From positions 372,001 through 436,000 of the forward strand of contig NZ_JACOQL010000002.1 in the NCBI RefSeq assembly GCF_014490725.1: a stretch of 64,000 nucleotides of DNA, given 5' to 3'. Source of the stretch: Paracoccus amoyensis. GTDB lineage: Bacteria > Pseudomonadota > Alphaproteobacteria > Rhodobacterales > Rhodobacteraceae. This document shows positions 18,393 through 26,248 of this stretch, piece by piece. Under the pieces are notes generated by a model. It saw only the letters and a list, made by a program, of their open reading frames with translations. It did not search any database and was not told the DNA's origin. The first letter of the stretch is position 1, and each line of letters begins with the position of its first letter. A program made the translations under genes and the position numbers.

Positions 18393-19357
18393 AGTCGGCC
18401 TAGCGCCGCCGCACTGAACAGCGCGGCGGTGCCGACTTTCGTTTGACGATATATTCCCATACGGCGCAGCTTTGCGGCTGCAACCGGGCCGCGATGTTCA
18501 ACCGCCGCTATGAAACGCTTTAAAAGCAATTGATTTTCTGTGGTCAGCAAATGTGCGATTGGTGTTAGCGCGGCGCAATTTGCAGCCAGCCAGCCGCCAT
18601 ATTCACCAGCGAAGAGTTTGCCCAGACGTCGGACCATCGCACCGGGGGTGTCGTTCCGCCCCATCTCGGCGTTGGAATGCTGACGATATAGCAGGGCCGG
18701 CTTTGCGTCGTGGATCATGGTGGCGCCGATGCCGGTTGTGACCTGATAGGCCCACCAATCGTGGGATTCGATGTTGGCAACCCGGGCCGCATTGGCCGAC
18801 TGTTTCAGGATGGCGGCGGCTGCCGGATTGAAAACAGATGTATTGCCAGCCATGCAAGCTTGCACCAGCGCATTCCTGAACGTCAATGAACGTGTGAAAT
18901 AGCGCGTTTCGGTGATCGGCCCAAGCGTCGCGTCTGCGACGATCGTCCTGGCCGCATAATGCGCAGGGCCAGAGCATGATGACAGCGCGGCCGCCGCGCG
19001 CGCCAGTTTGTCCGGAAACCATTCGTCATCCTGATCGGCAAAGGCCAACATGACACCATCCGGTGCCTGTTCGATGAGATGCAGGAAGTTCTGCGTCGCG
19101 CCCCGCCGTGGCCCCGCAATCTGCATGACCTGATCCGGTCGTTGCGTTGCGGAAAATCTCGCAACCAGATCGACCGTGCCATCGGTCGATCCGTCATCTG
19201 ACACGATCAGGCGCCAATTCGTATAGCTTTGCCGTGCAATGCTATTCAATTGCGTTTCGATGTGGCGCGCACCGTTATAGCTGGCCAGCAGGATGACAAT
19301 TTCACCGGCATCAAAACCAGGCGGAATATCCAGATCAAGGGCAGTGGTCGTCGGCAA
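18389..19357 (-). CDS. Glycosyltransferase family 2 (probable rhamnosyltransferase)
   Basis: The 322-residue GT2 enzyme has the GT-A core EIVILLASYNGARHIETQL, LIVSDDGSTDGTVDL (about residues 50-64) and FADQDDEWFPDKL near residue 107. This set is common in rhamnosyl- and other polysaccharide transferases. Convergent with and abutting the dTDP-rhamnose operon, it may use that sugar; this is context, not proof. No membrane segment is visible. It separates the rhamnose operon from fliL. Confidence 0.82.
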   Translation of the reverse strand: MPTTTALDLDIPPGFDAGEIVILLASYNGARHIETQLNSIARQSYTNWRLIVSDDGSTDGTVDLVARFSATQRPDQVMQIAGPRRGATQNFLHLIEQAPDGVMLAFADQDDEWFPDKLARAAAALSSCSGPAHYAARTIVADATLGPITETRYFTRSLTFRNALVQACMAGNTSVFNPAAAAILKQSANAARVANIESHDWWAYQVTTGIGATMIHDAKPALLYRQHSNAEMGRNDTPGAMVRRLGKLFAGEYGGWLAANCAALTPIAHLLTTENQLLLKRFIAAVEHRGPVAAAKLRRMGIYRQTKVGTAALFSAAALGRL

Positions 19358-19426
19358 AACAGTGTCCCGGTGATGGTCAAAACCTTCTGCCCCGACTTGC
19401 TGTCCGATGCAATTGTCGATGCCGTA

Positions 19427-19909
19427 TTAACCTTGCTGGCGGGCAATGTCTTCGATGAGGATTGCCGTGATCGGCAGGTCTGACACCTCATCAACGGCAG
19501 CCAGAAGATCTTTACGCAAGGTGCCAAGGCTGGCTTCTGATGTGAAATTCCCATCGAAACCACCACTATTGGCGCGAATCATCAGCTGGCGCAGCAGGGC
19601 ATCGCGTAACCGATGCTCTTGCTGCTGCATCGCGTCCAGATGCGCTTTTTCGGTTTCGATCGACAGTGTCATGATCATCACCGCGCCCATATCGCCGTTT
19701 CGCATTATCGGGATGAAAAATTGGTTGGGAAAGGTAAACCAGGCGGTCTTGCCTTTTTTTTCCTCAGGCCCAGGACCCTCAGCTGCGGTCTGAGGCGCTT
19801 CGCCGACGGGGGTTTCCGTCTTTGGCTGTGGTTTCAGCATATCGCCCGCGGTGACGCCGCCGATCAGCGCAACCAGCGGAATTGCTAGCGTCAACAGTTT
19901 CTTCATCAT
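19427..19909 (-). CDS. fliL: Flagellar basal-body-associated protein FliL
   Basis: The 160-residue product has one N-terminal membrane helix (about residues 4-22). A short proline- and charge-rich linker follows, and then a periplasmic domain with TLSIETEKAHLDAMQQQEH and LRKDLLAAVDEV. That is the layout of FliL, which sits around the stator and supports torque. It is the last gene of the minus-strand rod/ring operon, ten bases after flgH. The sequence is divergent from enterobacterial FliL; the assignment rests on layout and context. Confidence 0.78.
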   Translation of the reverse strand: MMKKLLTLAIPLVALIGGVTAGDMLKPQPKTETPVGEAPQTAAEGPGPEEKKGKTAWFTFPNQFFIPIMRNGDMGAVMIMTLSIETEKAHLDAMQQQEHRLRDALLRQLMIRANSGGFDGNFTSEASLGTLRKDLLAAVDEVSDLPITAILIEDIARQQG

Positions 19910-19918
19910 GATGCCCCC

Positions 19919-20647
19919 TTAGTACGGCAGCAGAATATCAGCGATTTGCTGGCCATAGCGCGGCTGCTGCACGTCGGTGATCTGACCACGACCACCGTAA
20001 GAGATGCGCGCCCCGGCAATACGGTCATAGGCAATTTCATTTTCGCGATCGATATCGCCGGGGCGAACAAAGCCGCTGACGGTTAGCTCTCGCAACTCGT
20101 AGTTCACGCGCACTTCCTGCGTGCCTTCGATCTGCAGGGTGCCATTTGGAAGCCGGTCGATCACGGTAGCGGCAACACGCAAAGTCAGCTTGTCGCGGCG
20201 AGAGATATTGCCCGTGCCCTTGTAGCTGGAAGACGAAGACGCGTCCGCGAGATTATCAAAGCTGGCACCTTCGGGCAGTTTACGCGCCAGACGTTGCGGT
20301 ATGCCGACCATGTCCGACATGCTCAGTTCATCAGCGGCCGAGCGTGAGCGACCAGAGCTGTTACTGATCTCTGCCTTGTCGTCGATCTCGATGACAACGG
20401 TCAGAATATCGCCACGGTTACCAGCGCGCCGGTCACTGATCAGTGATGAGGTATTCGTGCCTGCCCAAAGTGACGCTGCGGCTTCCGGACGACCGGAATC
20501 AACCGGAATTTCCAAAGGGGGATTGGTCATCGCGACAAATTCTTCGGTTTGTCGGGGTGACGTCAGTTGCGGTGGCTGCCCGACATTCTGCACGCGTCCA
20601 CAGGCGCCAAGCGCAAGCGCAAGGCAGATCAGATAGGTCGTTTTCAT
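19919..20647 (-). CDS. flgH: Flagellar L-ring lipoprotein FlgH
   Basis: The 242-residue protein starts with a lipoprotein signal peptide ending LALGACGR (lipidated Cys16). It carries the FlgH core SLWAGTNTSSLISDRRAGNR GDILTVVIEIDD, with TLQIEGTQEVRVNYE and FVRPGDIDREN toward the C-terminus. It forms the outer-membrane L ring around the rod. AAGGAACCAAG precedes the ATG. Its operon neighbour upstream is flgA, the P-ring chaperone gene. Confidence 0.93.
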   Translation of the reverse strand: MKTTYLICLALALGACGRVQNVGQPPQLTSPRQTEEFVAMTNPPLEIPVDSGRPEAAASLWAGTNTSSLISDRRAGNRGDILTVVIEIDDKAEISNSSGRSRSAADELSMSDMVGIPQRLARKLPEGASFDNLADASSSSSYKGTGNISRRDKLTLRVAATVIDRLPNGTLQIEGTQEVRVNYELRELTVSGFVRPGDIDRENEIAYDRIAGARISYGGRGQITDVQQPRYGQQIADILLPY

Positions 20648-20669
20648 CTTGGTTCCTTGGCGTTGACGT

Positions 20670-21086
20670 TCAGTTCAGGGCCAGAAGGCTGCCATCTGGT
20701 TGAACGGTTGCGCTGATGGTCGAGCGCGATTCGAGGTTCATGACACGGACCAGGTCGCCCGCGGCGCCATCGGACAGCGTTCGTGCCTCGGTCACGATCC
20801 GCAACGGGCCACGCTGAAAGGTCACCTGAACGATCTGATTGCGCGCGATCAGTTTCGGCGCTTGCAGCAGGCTGGCTTGCAGCGGACGGCCCTCATAGAT
20901 GGTGATGCGGGTCTGCAGGCCGATGATTTGCGACGGATCTGAAATTCCGGGCCGATCGCTGTCGGCGGCGCGCAGATCGGCGGCTGTCAGAACGGTCCCT
21001 GCGGGCAAAGTCCGGGCGGCGGCCAATATTCCCGCATGTGTCATGGAAGGGGTCACAAGGACCAGCAGAAGGATAAGAATACGCAT
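20670..21086 (-). CDS. flgA: Flagella basal-body P-ring formation protein FlgA
   Basis: The 138-residue product has a signal peptide (about residues 1-18). It has an SAF-like domain: TLPAGTVLTAADLRAAD, then IIGLQTRITIYEGRPLQ and VMNLESRSTISATVQPDG. FlgA is the periplasmic chaperone for FlgI. At 138 residues it is the short form seen in Rhodobacteraceae. The ATG overlaps the TGA that would end flgG in its original frame (TGATG at 21084-21088). Confidence 0.87.
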   Translation of the reverse strand: MRILILLLVLVTPSMTHAGILAAARTLPAGTVLTAADLRAADSDRPGISDPSQIIGLQTRITIYEGRPLQASLLQAPKLIARNQIVQVTFQRGPLRIVTEARTLSDGAAGDLVRVMNLESRSTISATVQPDGSLLALN

Positions 21087-21870
21087 CAGCGGACCTGCGC
21101 GGTTGCGCCAGCATCTGGTCGGCGGCGGTGATGACCTTGGCGTTCAGTTCATATCCGCGCTGTGCCTTGATCAGCTCGGTGATTTCGCGCACTGCGTCGA
21201 CCGAGCTTTCTTCAAGATAGCCTTGCCGCAGGGTCCCCAGACCTTCTTGTCCGGGGCTGAAGACCTGAGGATTGCCCGAGGCAGGAGTTTCCAGAAACAG
21301 GTTCGAGCCGATCGCCTCCAGACCCTTTTCATTGGTAAAGCCCGCCAGAGTCAGTTGGCCCAGCATTTCGGGTTCGACCTGATCGGTGAAATAGGCGTAA
21401 ACCTCGCCCGAGGCGTTGATGGCGATAGAGCGGGCATCATCAGGAATGGTGATACCGGGAACGACTGGATAGCCGTCCGACGTGACGATCTGGCCGTCGG
21501 GTGCACGCTTCAATCCGCCATCACGGGTATAGGCTGACACCCCAGACGGCAGCGTCACCTCCAGGTAGCCGTAGCCGTCAATGGCCAGGTCCAGATCGCC
21601 TCCGGTCTGGCTTAGCGCACCCTGTTGCAGGTTGATGCTGACGGCGGTTGGACGAACGCCCAGTCCAAGCTGCACGCCCGCGGGAATGACCGTGCCGTCA
21701 GCGGACGTGACCGTCCCGGGGCGAACGGCCTGTTGGTAGTGCAAGTCGGCGAATTCAGCGCGTCGCGCGTTGTAGCCAGTGGTCGACATGTTGGCGAGGT
21801 TGTTTGAAATGACCTCGACCCGGGTTTGTTGGGCACTCATCCCGGTGGCGGCGATTTGAAGAGCTCTCAT
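20893..21870 (-). CDS. flgG: Flagellar distal rod protein FlgG with a 3'-terminal frameshift
   Basis: Residues 1-255 are a normal FlgG: MRALQIAATGMSAQQTRVEV at the start, ISNNLANMSTTGYNARRAEF, and LIKAQRGYELNAKVITAADQ near residues 235-254. It forms the distal rod. After ...ADQMLA the frame departs from the family. Restoring one G near 21106-21108 would give ...ATAQVR and a TGA overlapping the flgA ATG, the expected end at about 261 residues. As read, the frame runs 64 codons further through flgA in another phase, giving a 325-residue product with an Arg/Asp-rich tail that has no family counterpart. Either the base is a sequencing error or the protein carries an aberrant tail. The conserved part ends at about 21106. 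Confidence 0.85.
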   Translation of the reverse strand: MRALQIAATGMSAQQTRVEVISNNLANMSTTGYNARRAEFADLHYQQAVRPGTVTSADGTVIPAGVQLGLGVRPTAVSINLQQGALSQTGGDLDLAIDGYGYLEVTLPSGVSAYTRDGGLKRAPDGQIVTSDGYPVVPGITIPDDARSIAINASGEVYAYFTDQVEPEMLGQLTLAGFTNEKGLEAIGSNLFLETPASGNPQVFSPGQEGLGTLRQGYLEESSVDAVREITELIKAQRGYELNAKVITAADQMLAQPRRSADAYSYPSAGPCDPFHDTCGNIGRRPDFARRDRSDSRRSARRRQRSARNFRSVANHRPADPHHHL

Positions 21871-21881
21871 GCCGGTTCCTT

Positions 21882-22598
21882 TCAGCGGGTCATGGTGTTG
21901 ATGGCGGCTCGGATGCGCTGATCTTCGCGATCAAGGAAGGACTGGCCCAGTTCATAGGCGCGCTGCACCTCTATCATCCGAGAGATTTCGAAGACCGTAT
22001 CTACGTTGGATTCCTCAAGAAATCCTTGACGGACGTTGGGGTTTTCCATCGGCTCCGGAGCGTCGTTCAGTGAGAAGCTGGTGCCGCCCTGATGAATCAG
22101 TTGGGCACCTTCGGGAGGCGCGAATACGCCGACACGGCCAAAGGCGATGCCGTTCGCCGACAGGGTTCCGTCTGGGGCAACGGCAACATGGCTGGCGCCT
22201 GCCGGGATAATGATAGGGGCCTGACCTTCGTCCAGCAGCCGATAGCCGTCAGCCGTCATCAAGTCACCCTCGGGGCCGGGGATGAAGGCACCGGCGCGGG
22301 TCAGGTGATTGCCCTCGGGCGTTTCCACCAGAAAGAACCCTTTTCCTTCGATGGCAAGATCGTAGCGACCGTTGGTTTGGGTCAGGACACCCTGATCCAG
22401 GTCCACCAATCGCCCGCGCGCATCCGCCATCGACAGCGTTTCGCCACGGCGATCCAGCGCGGACAGATGCTCGGCAAAGATAACACCCTCGCGCCGGAAG
22501 CCGGTTGTATTGATGTTCGCGATATTATTCGCGACGACACGCATTTCCTTCATCAGGCCCGATTGCCGTGTCAGCGTGGCGTAGATGGCGTTATCCAT
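21882..22598 (-). CDS. flgF: Flagellar proximal rod protein FlgF
   Basis: The 238-residue protein has the rod signature VVANNIANINTTGFRREGVI near residue 22, and MEVQ-type terminal helix residues FEISRMIEVQRAYELGQSFL. A central LAIEGKGFFLVETPEG segment is shared by FlgF and FlgG. Length and the position before flgG support FlgF. It builds the proximal rod between FlgB/FlgC and FlgG. The start is four bases after the fliQ stop. Confidence 0.9.
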   Translation of the reverse strand: MDNAIYATLTRQSGLMKEMRVVANNIANINTTGFRREGVIFAEHLSALDRRGETLSMADARGRLVDLDQGVLTQTNGRYDLAIEGKGFFLVETPEGNHLTRAGAFIPGPEGDLMTADGYRLLDEGQAPIIIPAGASHVAVAPDGTLSANGIAFGRVGVFAPPEGAQLIHQGGTSFSLNDAPEPMENPNVRQGFLEESNVDTVFEISRMIEVQRAYELGQSFLDREDQRIRAAINTMTR

Positions 22599-22601
22599 GG
22601 G

Positions 22602-22868
22602 TCAGCTTCCTGCAATCAACGGAATGACTTGGCCAAGGTAGAAGTCGGACAAGGCCGTGGTCATGAAACTCATCGTGACCCAGAAAACCGCCAGCATCAG
22701 ACCAACTTTCGGGACAAAGGTCAGCGTCATTTCCTGCACCGAGGTCAGCGCCTGAAACAGGCCGATCACCACCCCGGCCACCAACGCGACGCCCAGCAAG
22801 GGCGCGGACATGCGGACGGACACCAACAGTGCCTGCCGCAGCATGTCAAAAAGGACGGTCTCGCTCAT
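22602..22868 (-). CDS. fliQ: Flagellar export protein FliQ
   Basis: The 88-residue protein has two membrane helices (about residues 15-40 and 50-75), with GLFQALTSVQEMTLTFVPK between them. That is the FliQ signature of the flagellar type III export gate. A GTG two codons upstream is also open, but AGAGG sits at the right distance from the ATG at 22868 and the 88-residue length matches the family. Its gate partners FliP and FliR are not in the window. Confidence 0.92.
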   Translation of the reverse strand: MSETVLFDMLRQALLVSVRMSAPLLGVALVAGVVIGLFQALTSVQEMTLTFVPKVGLMLAVFWVTMSFMTTALSDFYLGQVIPLIAGS

Positions 22869-22877
22869 GATCACCTC

Positions 22878-23162
22878 TCAGACCGGCATCCGCAGGATTT
22901 CCTGATACGCTTCCACGACCTTGTCGCGGATAGCCACAACCGTTTCCATTGCCATTTCCGCCTCGGCGATGGTCTGAACCAGCCGATGTGTCTCGACCTG
23001 GCCCGTCATCGCGCCGGTGGAAACGGTGTCGACCTGCGCCATCTGCTGCGCAAAATCGGCGGCAGCGGTCGAGAGTTTTTCAACCGCTCCGCCGGCTTGG
23101 CCGGGTGAAACGGCGGTGCGGGCGGCGTTATAGGCGCTGGCGGCATTGATTGCGGTAAACAT
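22878..23162 (-). CDS. fliE: Flagellar hook-basal body complex protein FliE
   Basis: The 94-residue protein ends with the FliE helix AEMAMETVVAIRDKVVEAYQ EILRMPV, which connects the MS ring to the rod. Ten extra codons lie upstream in frame. ATG 23162 (MFTAINAASAYNA) is preferred because GAAAGGACCG precedes it. It lies between flgC and fliQ, the usual flgB-flgC-fliE order. Confidence 0.9.
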   Translation of the reverse strand: MFTAINAASAYNAARTAVSPGQAGGAVEKLSTAAADFAQQMAQVDTVSTGAMTGQVETHRLVQTIAEAEMAMETVVAIRDKVVEAYQEILRMPV

Positions 23163-23172
23163 GGCGGTCCTT

Positions 23173-23565
23173 TCAGCGACGCAGAAGTTCAAGAAGCGAT
23201 GCGCCCATCTGGCGGGTCTGTTCGAACATTTTCAGGTTGGCCTCATAGCTGCGGCCCGCTTCTCTCGAATCAGCGATCTCGATCACCAGATCGACGTTCG
23301 AGCCGAGGTAGTACCCCTGCTCATCCGCCAGCGGGTGCGACGGATCGAAAATCTGCGGCAGTTCTGCCCGATCCAGTTGGACACGAGAGGTGTCGACCTC
23401 ACCCGTCGGGCGGCCAAAACGGACCGTTTCTTCAAAGCTGACCAATTTGCGCCGATAGCCTGGGGTGTCGACATTGGCGATGTTTTCGGCGGTGTGACGC
23501 AGCCGTTCGCTTTGCGCACGCATGCCAGAGGCGGAAAGATGCAGGGCGGAAACACGATCTGTCAT
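23173..23565 (-). CDS. flgC: Flagellar basal-body rod protein FlgC
   Basis: The 130-residue protein has the rod N-terminus LHLSASGMRAQSERLRHTAE with NIANVDTPGYRRKLVSFEE. The C-terminal helix is SYEANLKMFEQTRQMGASLL. It forms the proximal rod with FlgB and FlgF. It lies ten bases after flgB in the same operon. Confidence 0.93.
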   Translation of the reverse strand: MTDRVSALHLSASGMRAQSERLRHTAENIANVDTPGYRRKLVSFEETVRFGRPTGEVDTSRVQLDRAELPQIFDPSHPLADEQGYYLGSNVDLVIEIADSREAGRSYEANLKMFEQTRQMGASLLELLRR

Positions 23566-23574
23566 GGCTAATCC

Positions 23575-23964
23575 TTATGCGCGGCGACCGATGCTGGTCC
23601 GCATCAGATCCATGGCCGAGCGATAGATTCCCAGTGAAAGATCATGGGACCGCTTCAGCTCTGCCGCTTTCAGCATTTCGTCTTCGATCGAGACCGAGTT
23701 GCCATTGGGCGAAACCCCGGTTTCATTGGTGACGACGCGCGCACCGATCAGGGACCGGTCTGGCGTGTCGAAATGACGGGCATTGGTCGTGCGCATCGGG
23801 GCAAAGCTGTCGCGCTGATAGCTTTGTTCAAACGATTGCAGATCCTGTGCCTTGTAGCCGGGGGTGTCGGCATTCGCGATATTGCGTGCCACGATGTTTT
23901 GTCGCTGGGCGACATGATGACCCATGGCACGGGCCATCTGCATCACTTCAATCTTCTGGAACAT
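23575..23964 (-). CDS. flgB: Flagellar basal-body rod protein FlgB
   Basis: The 129-residue protein has the FlgB signature RQNIVARNIANADTPGYKAQ DL near residue 22 and a C-terminal amphipathic helix (AAELKRSHDLSLGIYRSAMD). It is the first gene of the nine-gene minus-strand operon flgB-flgC-fliE-fliQ-flgF-flgG-flgA-flgH-fliL. GAGGAGAACC gives a strong ribosome binding site. A CtrA-like box lies 20-34 bases upstream of its start. Confidence 0.93.
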   Translation of the reverse strand: MFQKIEVMQMARAMGHHVAQRQNIVARNIANADTPGYKAQDLQSFEQSYQRDSFAPMRTTNARHFDTPDRSLIGARVVTNETGVSPNGNSVSIEDEMLKAAELKRSHDLSLGIYRSAMDLMRTSIGRRA

Positions 23965-23983
23965 GAGGTTCTCCTCATTGGCG

Positions 23984-23998
23984 ATAACCGGGTCTTAA
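23984..23998. promoter_or_regulatory. CtrA-like box between flgB and fliI
   Basis: ATAA-CCGGGTC-TTAA (TTAA-N7-TTAT on the minus strand) is one mismatch from the CtrA consensus. It lies in the 96-base gap between the divergent flgB and fliI genes and could serve either. The gap also holds the palindrome CCAATTGG at about 24002. Regulation by CtrA is inferred from motif and context. Confidence 0.45.
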
Positions 23999-24060
23999 CC
24001 CCAATTGGTTTAGAAACCGTTTCGTGGATCGAATTCCGACCCGAACAGGAGTGACGCGAA

Positions 24061-25398
24061 ATGGATAAAGTTGAATCGGTTGCCCAGCGGCTGCGTCAGT
24101 TGCGTGTGGCACGCTATTTCGGACGCGTTCATTCAATGCGAGCCGGCCTTATTCGGGTCGAGGGACTTAATCTCTACGCCTCGGTCGGAGATCGTGTGCT
24201 GATTTCCCTGCAAAACAAAGATGTCGCGGGCGAAATTGTGGGTCTTGCCCCGCGACATGCCGATATTCTGCCTGAAGGGAATGCGGATGGTCTATCCATC
24301 GGGGCCGAAGTCGAATTGCTGTTTGCGCCTAGCATTGCGCCTTGCGACGCATGGATCGGGCGAATCATTGATCCGCTTGGGCAACCGTTGGATGGCCGCC
24401 CGCTGCCCGTGGGGGTGACGCCGCGCCCGTTTCGCGCCGAGGCGCCGTCGGCGGTGCGGCGCAAGCGGCTGGGCGGCAGGTTGGCGACCGGGTTGACGGT
24501 CTTTGACACCCTGTTGCCGTTGGTCGCGGGGCAGCGTATCGGCCTGTTCGCCGGATCGGGTGTCGGCAAATCCACACTGCTGTCCAGTCTGGCGCGTGGC
24601 GTTCAGGCGGATGTGGTCGTCATCGCCATGATCGGCGAACGGGGCCGTGAGCTGCGCGAATTTGTTGAAAAAACGCTTGGCCCCGAGGGAATGAAACGTG
24701 CGGTGATCGTCACCGCGACCTCGGACCGTTCGCCTTTGATCCGGCGCAGATGCGCATGGGCGGCGATGGCTGTGGCCGAACATTTTCGCGATCAGGGCCG
24801 GCACGTTCTGTTTCTGGCCGATTCGATCACCCGCTTTGCCGAGGCGCATCGCGAAATCGCCCTTGCTGCGGGCGAGCCGCCCAGCTTTCGGGGCTTTCCG
24901 CCGTCTGTGTCCAACCTGATCATGGCGTTGGCAGAACGGTCTGGGCCCGGCCTTGAAGGAACCGGCGACATTACCGGAATTTTCAGCGTGCTGGTTGCCG
25001 GATCGGATATGGAGGAACCTGTCGCCGATATCCTGCGGGGCACGTTGGACGGGCATATCGTGCTGGATCGCAGCATTGCCGAACGGGGGCGTTTCCCCGC
25101 AATTGATGTCGTCCGATCCGTGTCACGATCGTTGCCTGACGCCGCCACGCCAGAGGAAAACGCCATGATCGCCAAGGCGCGAGCTGCCCTTGGCGCCTAT
25201 GCCGATTCCGAGATGATGATTCGCGCGGGATTATATGCCCCGGGCGCGGATCTGCGGCTGGACGAAGCCGTGAAGCTTTATCCGCAACTGGATGAGTTTG
25301 TGGCGGAAAAAAGCCCAAGCATCGAACACAGCTTCAATTCGCTGGCAAAGGCATTACATATTATAGGCAGGCCGCGTGCAGCGATGCGGGCGCCCTGA
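24061..25398 (+). CDS. fliI: Flagellum-specific export ATPase FliI
   Basis: The 445-residue protein is an F1-beta-like ATPase that unfolds and delivers export substrates. The Walker A motif GLFAGSGVGKSTLL lies near residues 161-174 and VVIAMIGERGRELREFVEKT near 195. The Walker B region HVLFLADSITRFAEAHREIA lies near 248, and GRFPAIDVVRSVSRSLPD near 345. Length fits the family. It is divergent from the flgB operon. Its usual partners fliH and fliJ are not adjacent. Confidence 0.95.
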   Translation: MDKVESVAQRLRQLRVARYFGRVHSMRAGLIRVEGLNLYASVGDRVLISLQNKDVAGEIVGLAPRHADILPEGNADGLSIGAEVELLFAPSIAPCDAWIGRIIDPLGQPLDGRPLPVGVTPRPFRAEAPSAVRRKRLGGRLATGLTVFDTLLPLVAGQRIGLFAGSGVGKSTLLSSLARGVQADVVVIAMIGERGRELREFVEKTLGPEGMKRAVIVTATSDRSPLIRRRCAWAAMAVAEHFRDQGRHVLFLADSITRFAEAHREIALAAGEPPSFRGFPPSVSNLIMALAERSGPGLEGTGDITGIFSVLVAGSDMEEPVADILRGTLDGHIVLDRSIAERGRFPAIDVVRSVSRSLPDAATPEENAMIAKARAALGAYADSEMMIRAGLYAPGADLRLDEAVKLYPQLDEFVAEKSPSIEHSFNSLAKALHIIGRPRAAMRAP

Positions 25399-25412
25399 GG
25401 AATTTGGTTTAG

Positions 25413-25427
25413 GTAACGTCAACTTAA
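25413..25427 (+). promoter_or_regulatory. CtrA-like box upstream of the Crp/Fnr gene
   Basis: GTAA-CGTCAAC-TTAA differs from TTAA-N7-TTAA at one base. It lies 84 bases before the start at 25511. It is a weaker case than the two flagellar boxes because the downstream gene has no known link to CtrA. Confidence 0.3.
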
Positions 25428-25510
25428 TCATTGTTAGCGTGTCTCCTCGACCCATTGCGTCACCAGTGGCAATGGGCCACTGTCCAGCGTTCCTGCGAGA
25501 AGAGATTTAT

Positions 25511-26242
25511 ATGGCGATAACCGAATACTTTATTCGCTATCTTCAACGACGCGATACCCTTTCAGAAATCGACCTGAACCGGCTTCGCTTGCTGAAAACA
25601 GATAAGCAGTCGTTTGGCGCCGGTGAAGTTATCGTCCCCATCGAGAGGAACGTGACCCGCAGCTGCATGATTCTGCGTGGTATGGCTGGTCGATCGCACC
25701 CTTTGGTCGGTCGGCCTGACGAACGAGTGATTACCGCATTGCATGTGCCGGGGGATTTCGTTGATCTGCACGGCTTCGTTCTGGCCGGACTTGAACATGA
25801 GGTTCTGGCGGTTGGTCCGACCGAAGTCGAATTTGTTGACCACAGCGAACTGATCGATATTACCGAAAATTTTCCACATCTGACGCGGTTGATGTGGATG
25901 GCGACCCTGATCGACGCGGCCATCCATCGACAATGGCTGGTCGCGGCGGCGTCGCTACGCTCCAGTGCGCATCTGGCCCATCTGCTTTGCGAAATTTACA
26001 TCAGGTTGAACGCCGTTGGTGCAGCGTCGAATTTCCAGTTTTCGCTGCCTCTCCTGCAACGGGAACTGGCTGATATTCTGGGCTATTCATCGATTCATGT
26101 GAACCGTGCGGTCCGCGACTTGCGTGATCGTGGATTCGTCCGCTGGACGGGCAGCGATATCACGATTCTGAATTGGGACGGTTTGGCGCGTCTTGCGCGG
26201 TTCGACTCGACCTATCTGGATCTGGAACGCCACAGTCGCTGA
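25511..26242 (+). CDS. Crp/Fnr family transcriptional regulator
   Basis: The 243-residue protein has a cyclic-nucleotide-binding-like beta domain (about residues 30-130: FGAGEVIVPIERN, VPGDFVDLHGFVLAG). A C-terminal winged helix with QRELADILGYSSIHVNRAVR as the recognition helix follows. No Fnr-type N-terminal cysteine cluster is visible, so it is not an iron-sulfur oxygen sensor. The ligand is unknown. The frame is open for 45 codons upstream, but ATG 25511 has a ribosome binding site (GAGAAGAGA) and gives the family length. It follows fliI, and a flagellar role is possible but unproven. Confidence 0.85.
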   Translation: MAITEYFIRYLQRRDTLSEIDLNRLRLLKTDKQSFGAGEVIVPIERNVTRSCMILRGMAGRSHPLVGRPDERVITALHVPGDFVDLHGFVLAGLEHEVLAVGPTEVEFVDHSELIDITENFPHLTRLMWMATLIDAAIHRQWLVAAASLRSSAHLAHLLCEIYIRLNAVGAASNFQFSLPLLQRELADILGYSSIHVNRAVRDLRDRGFVRWTGSDITILNWDGLARLARFDSTYLDLERHSR

Positions 26243-26248
26243 GCATCG

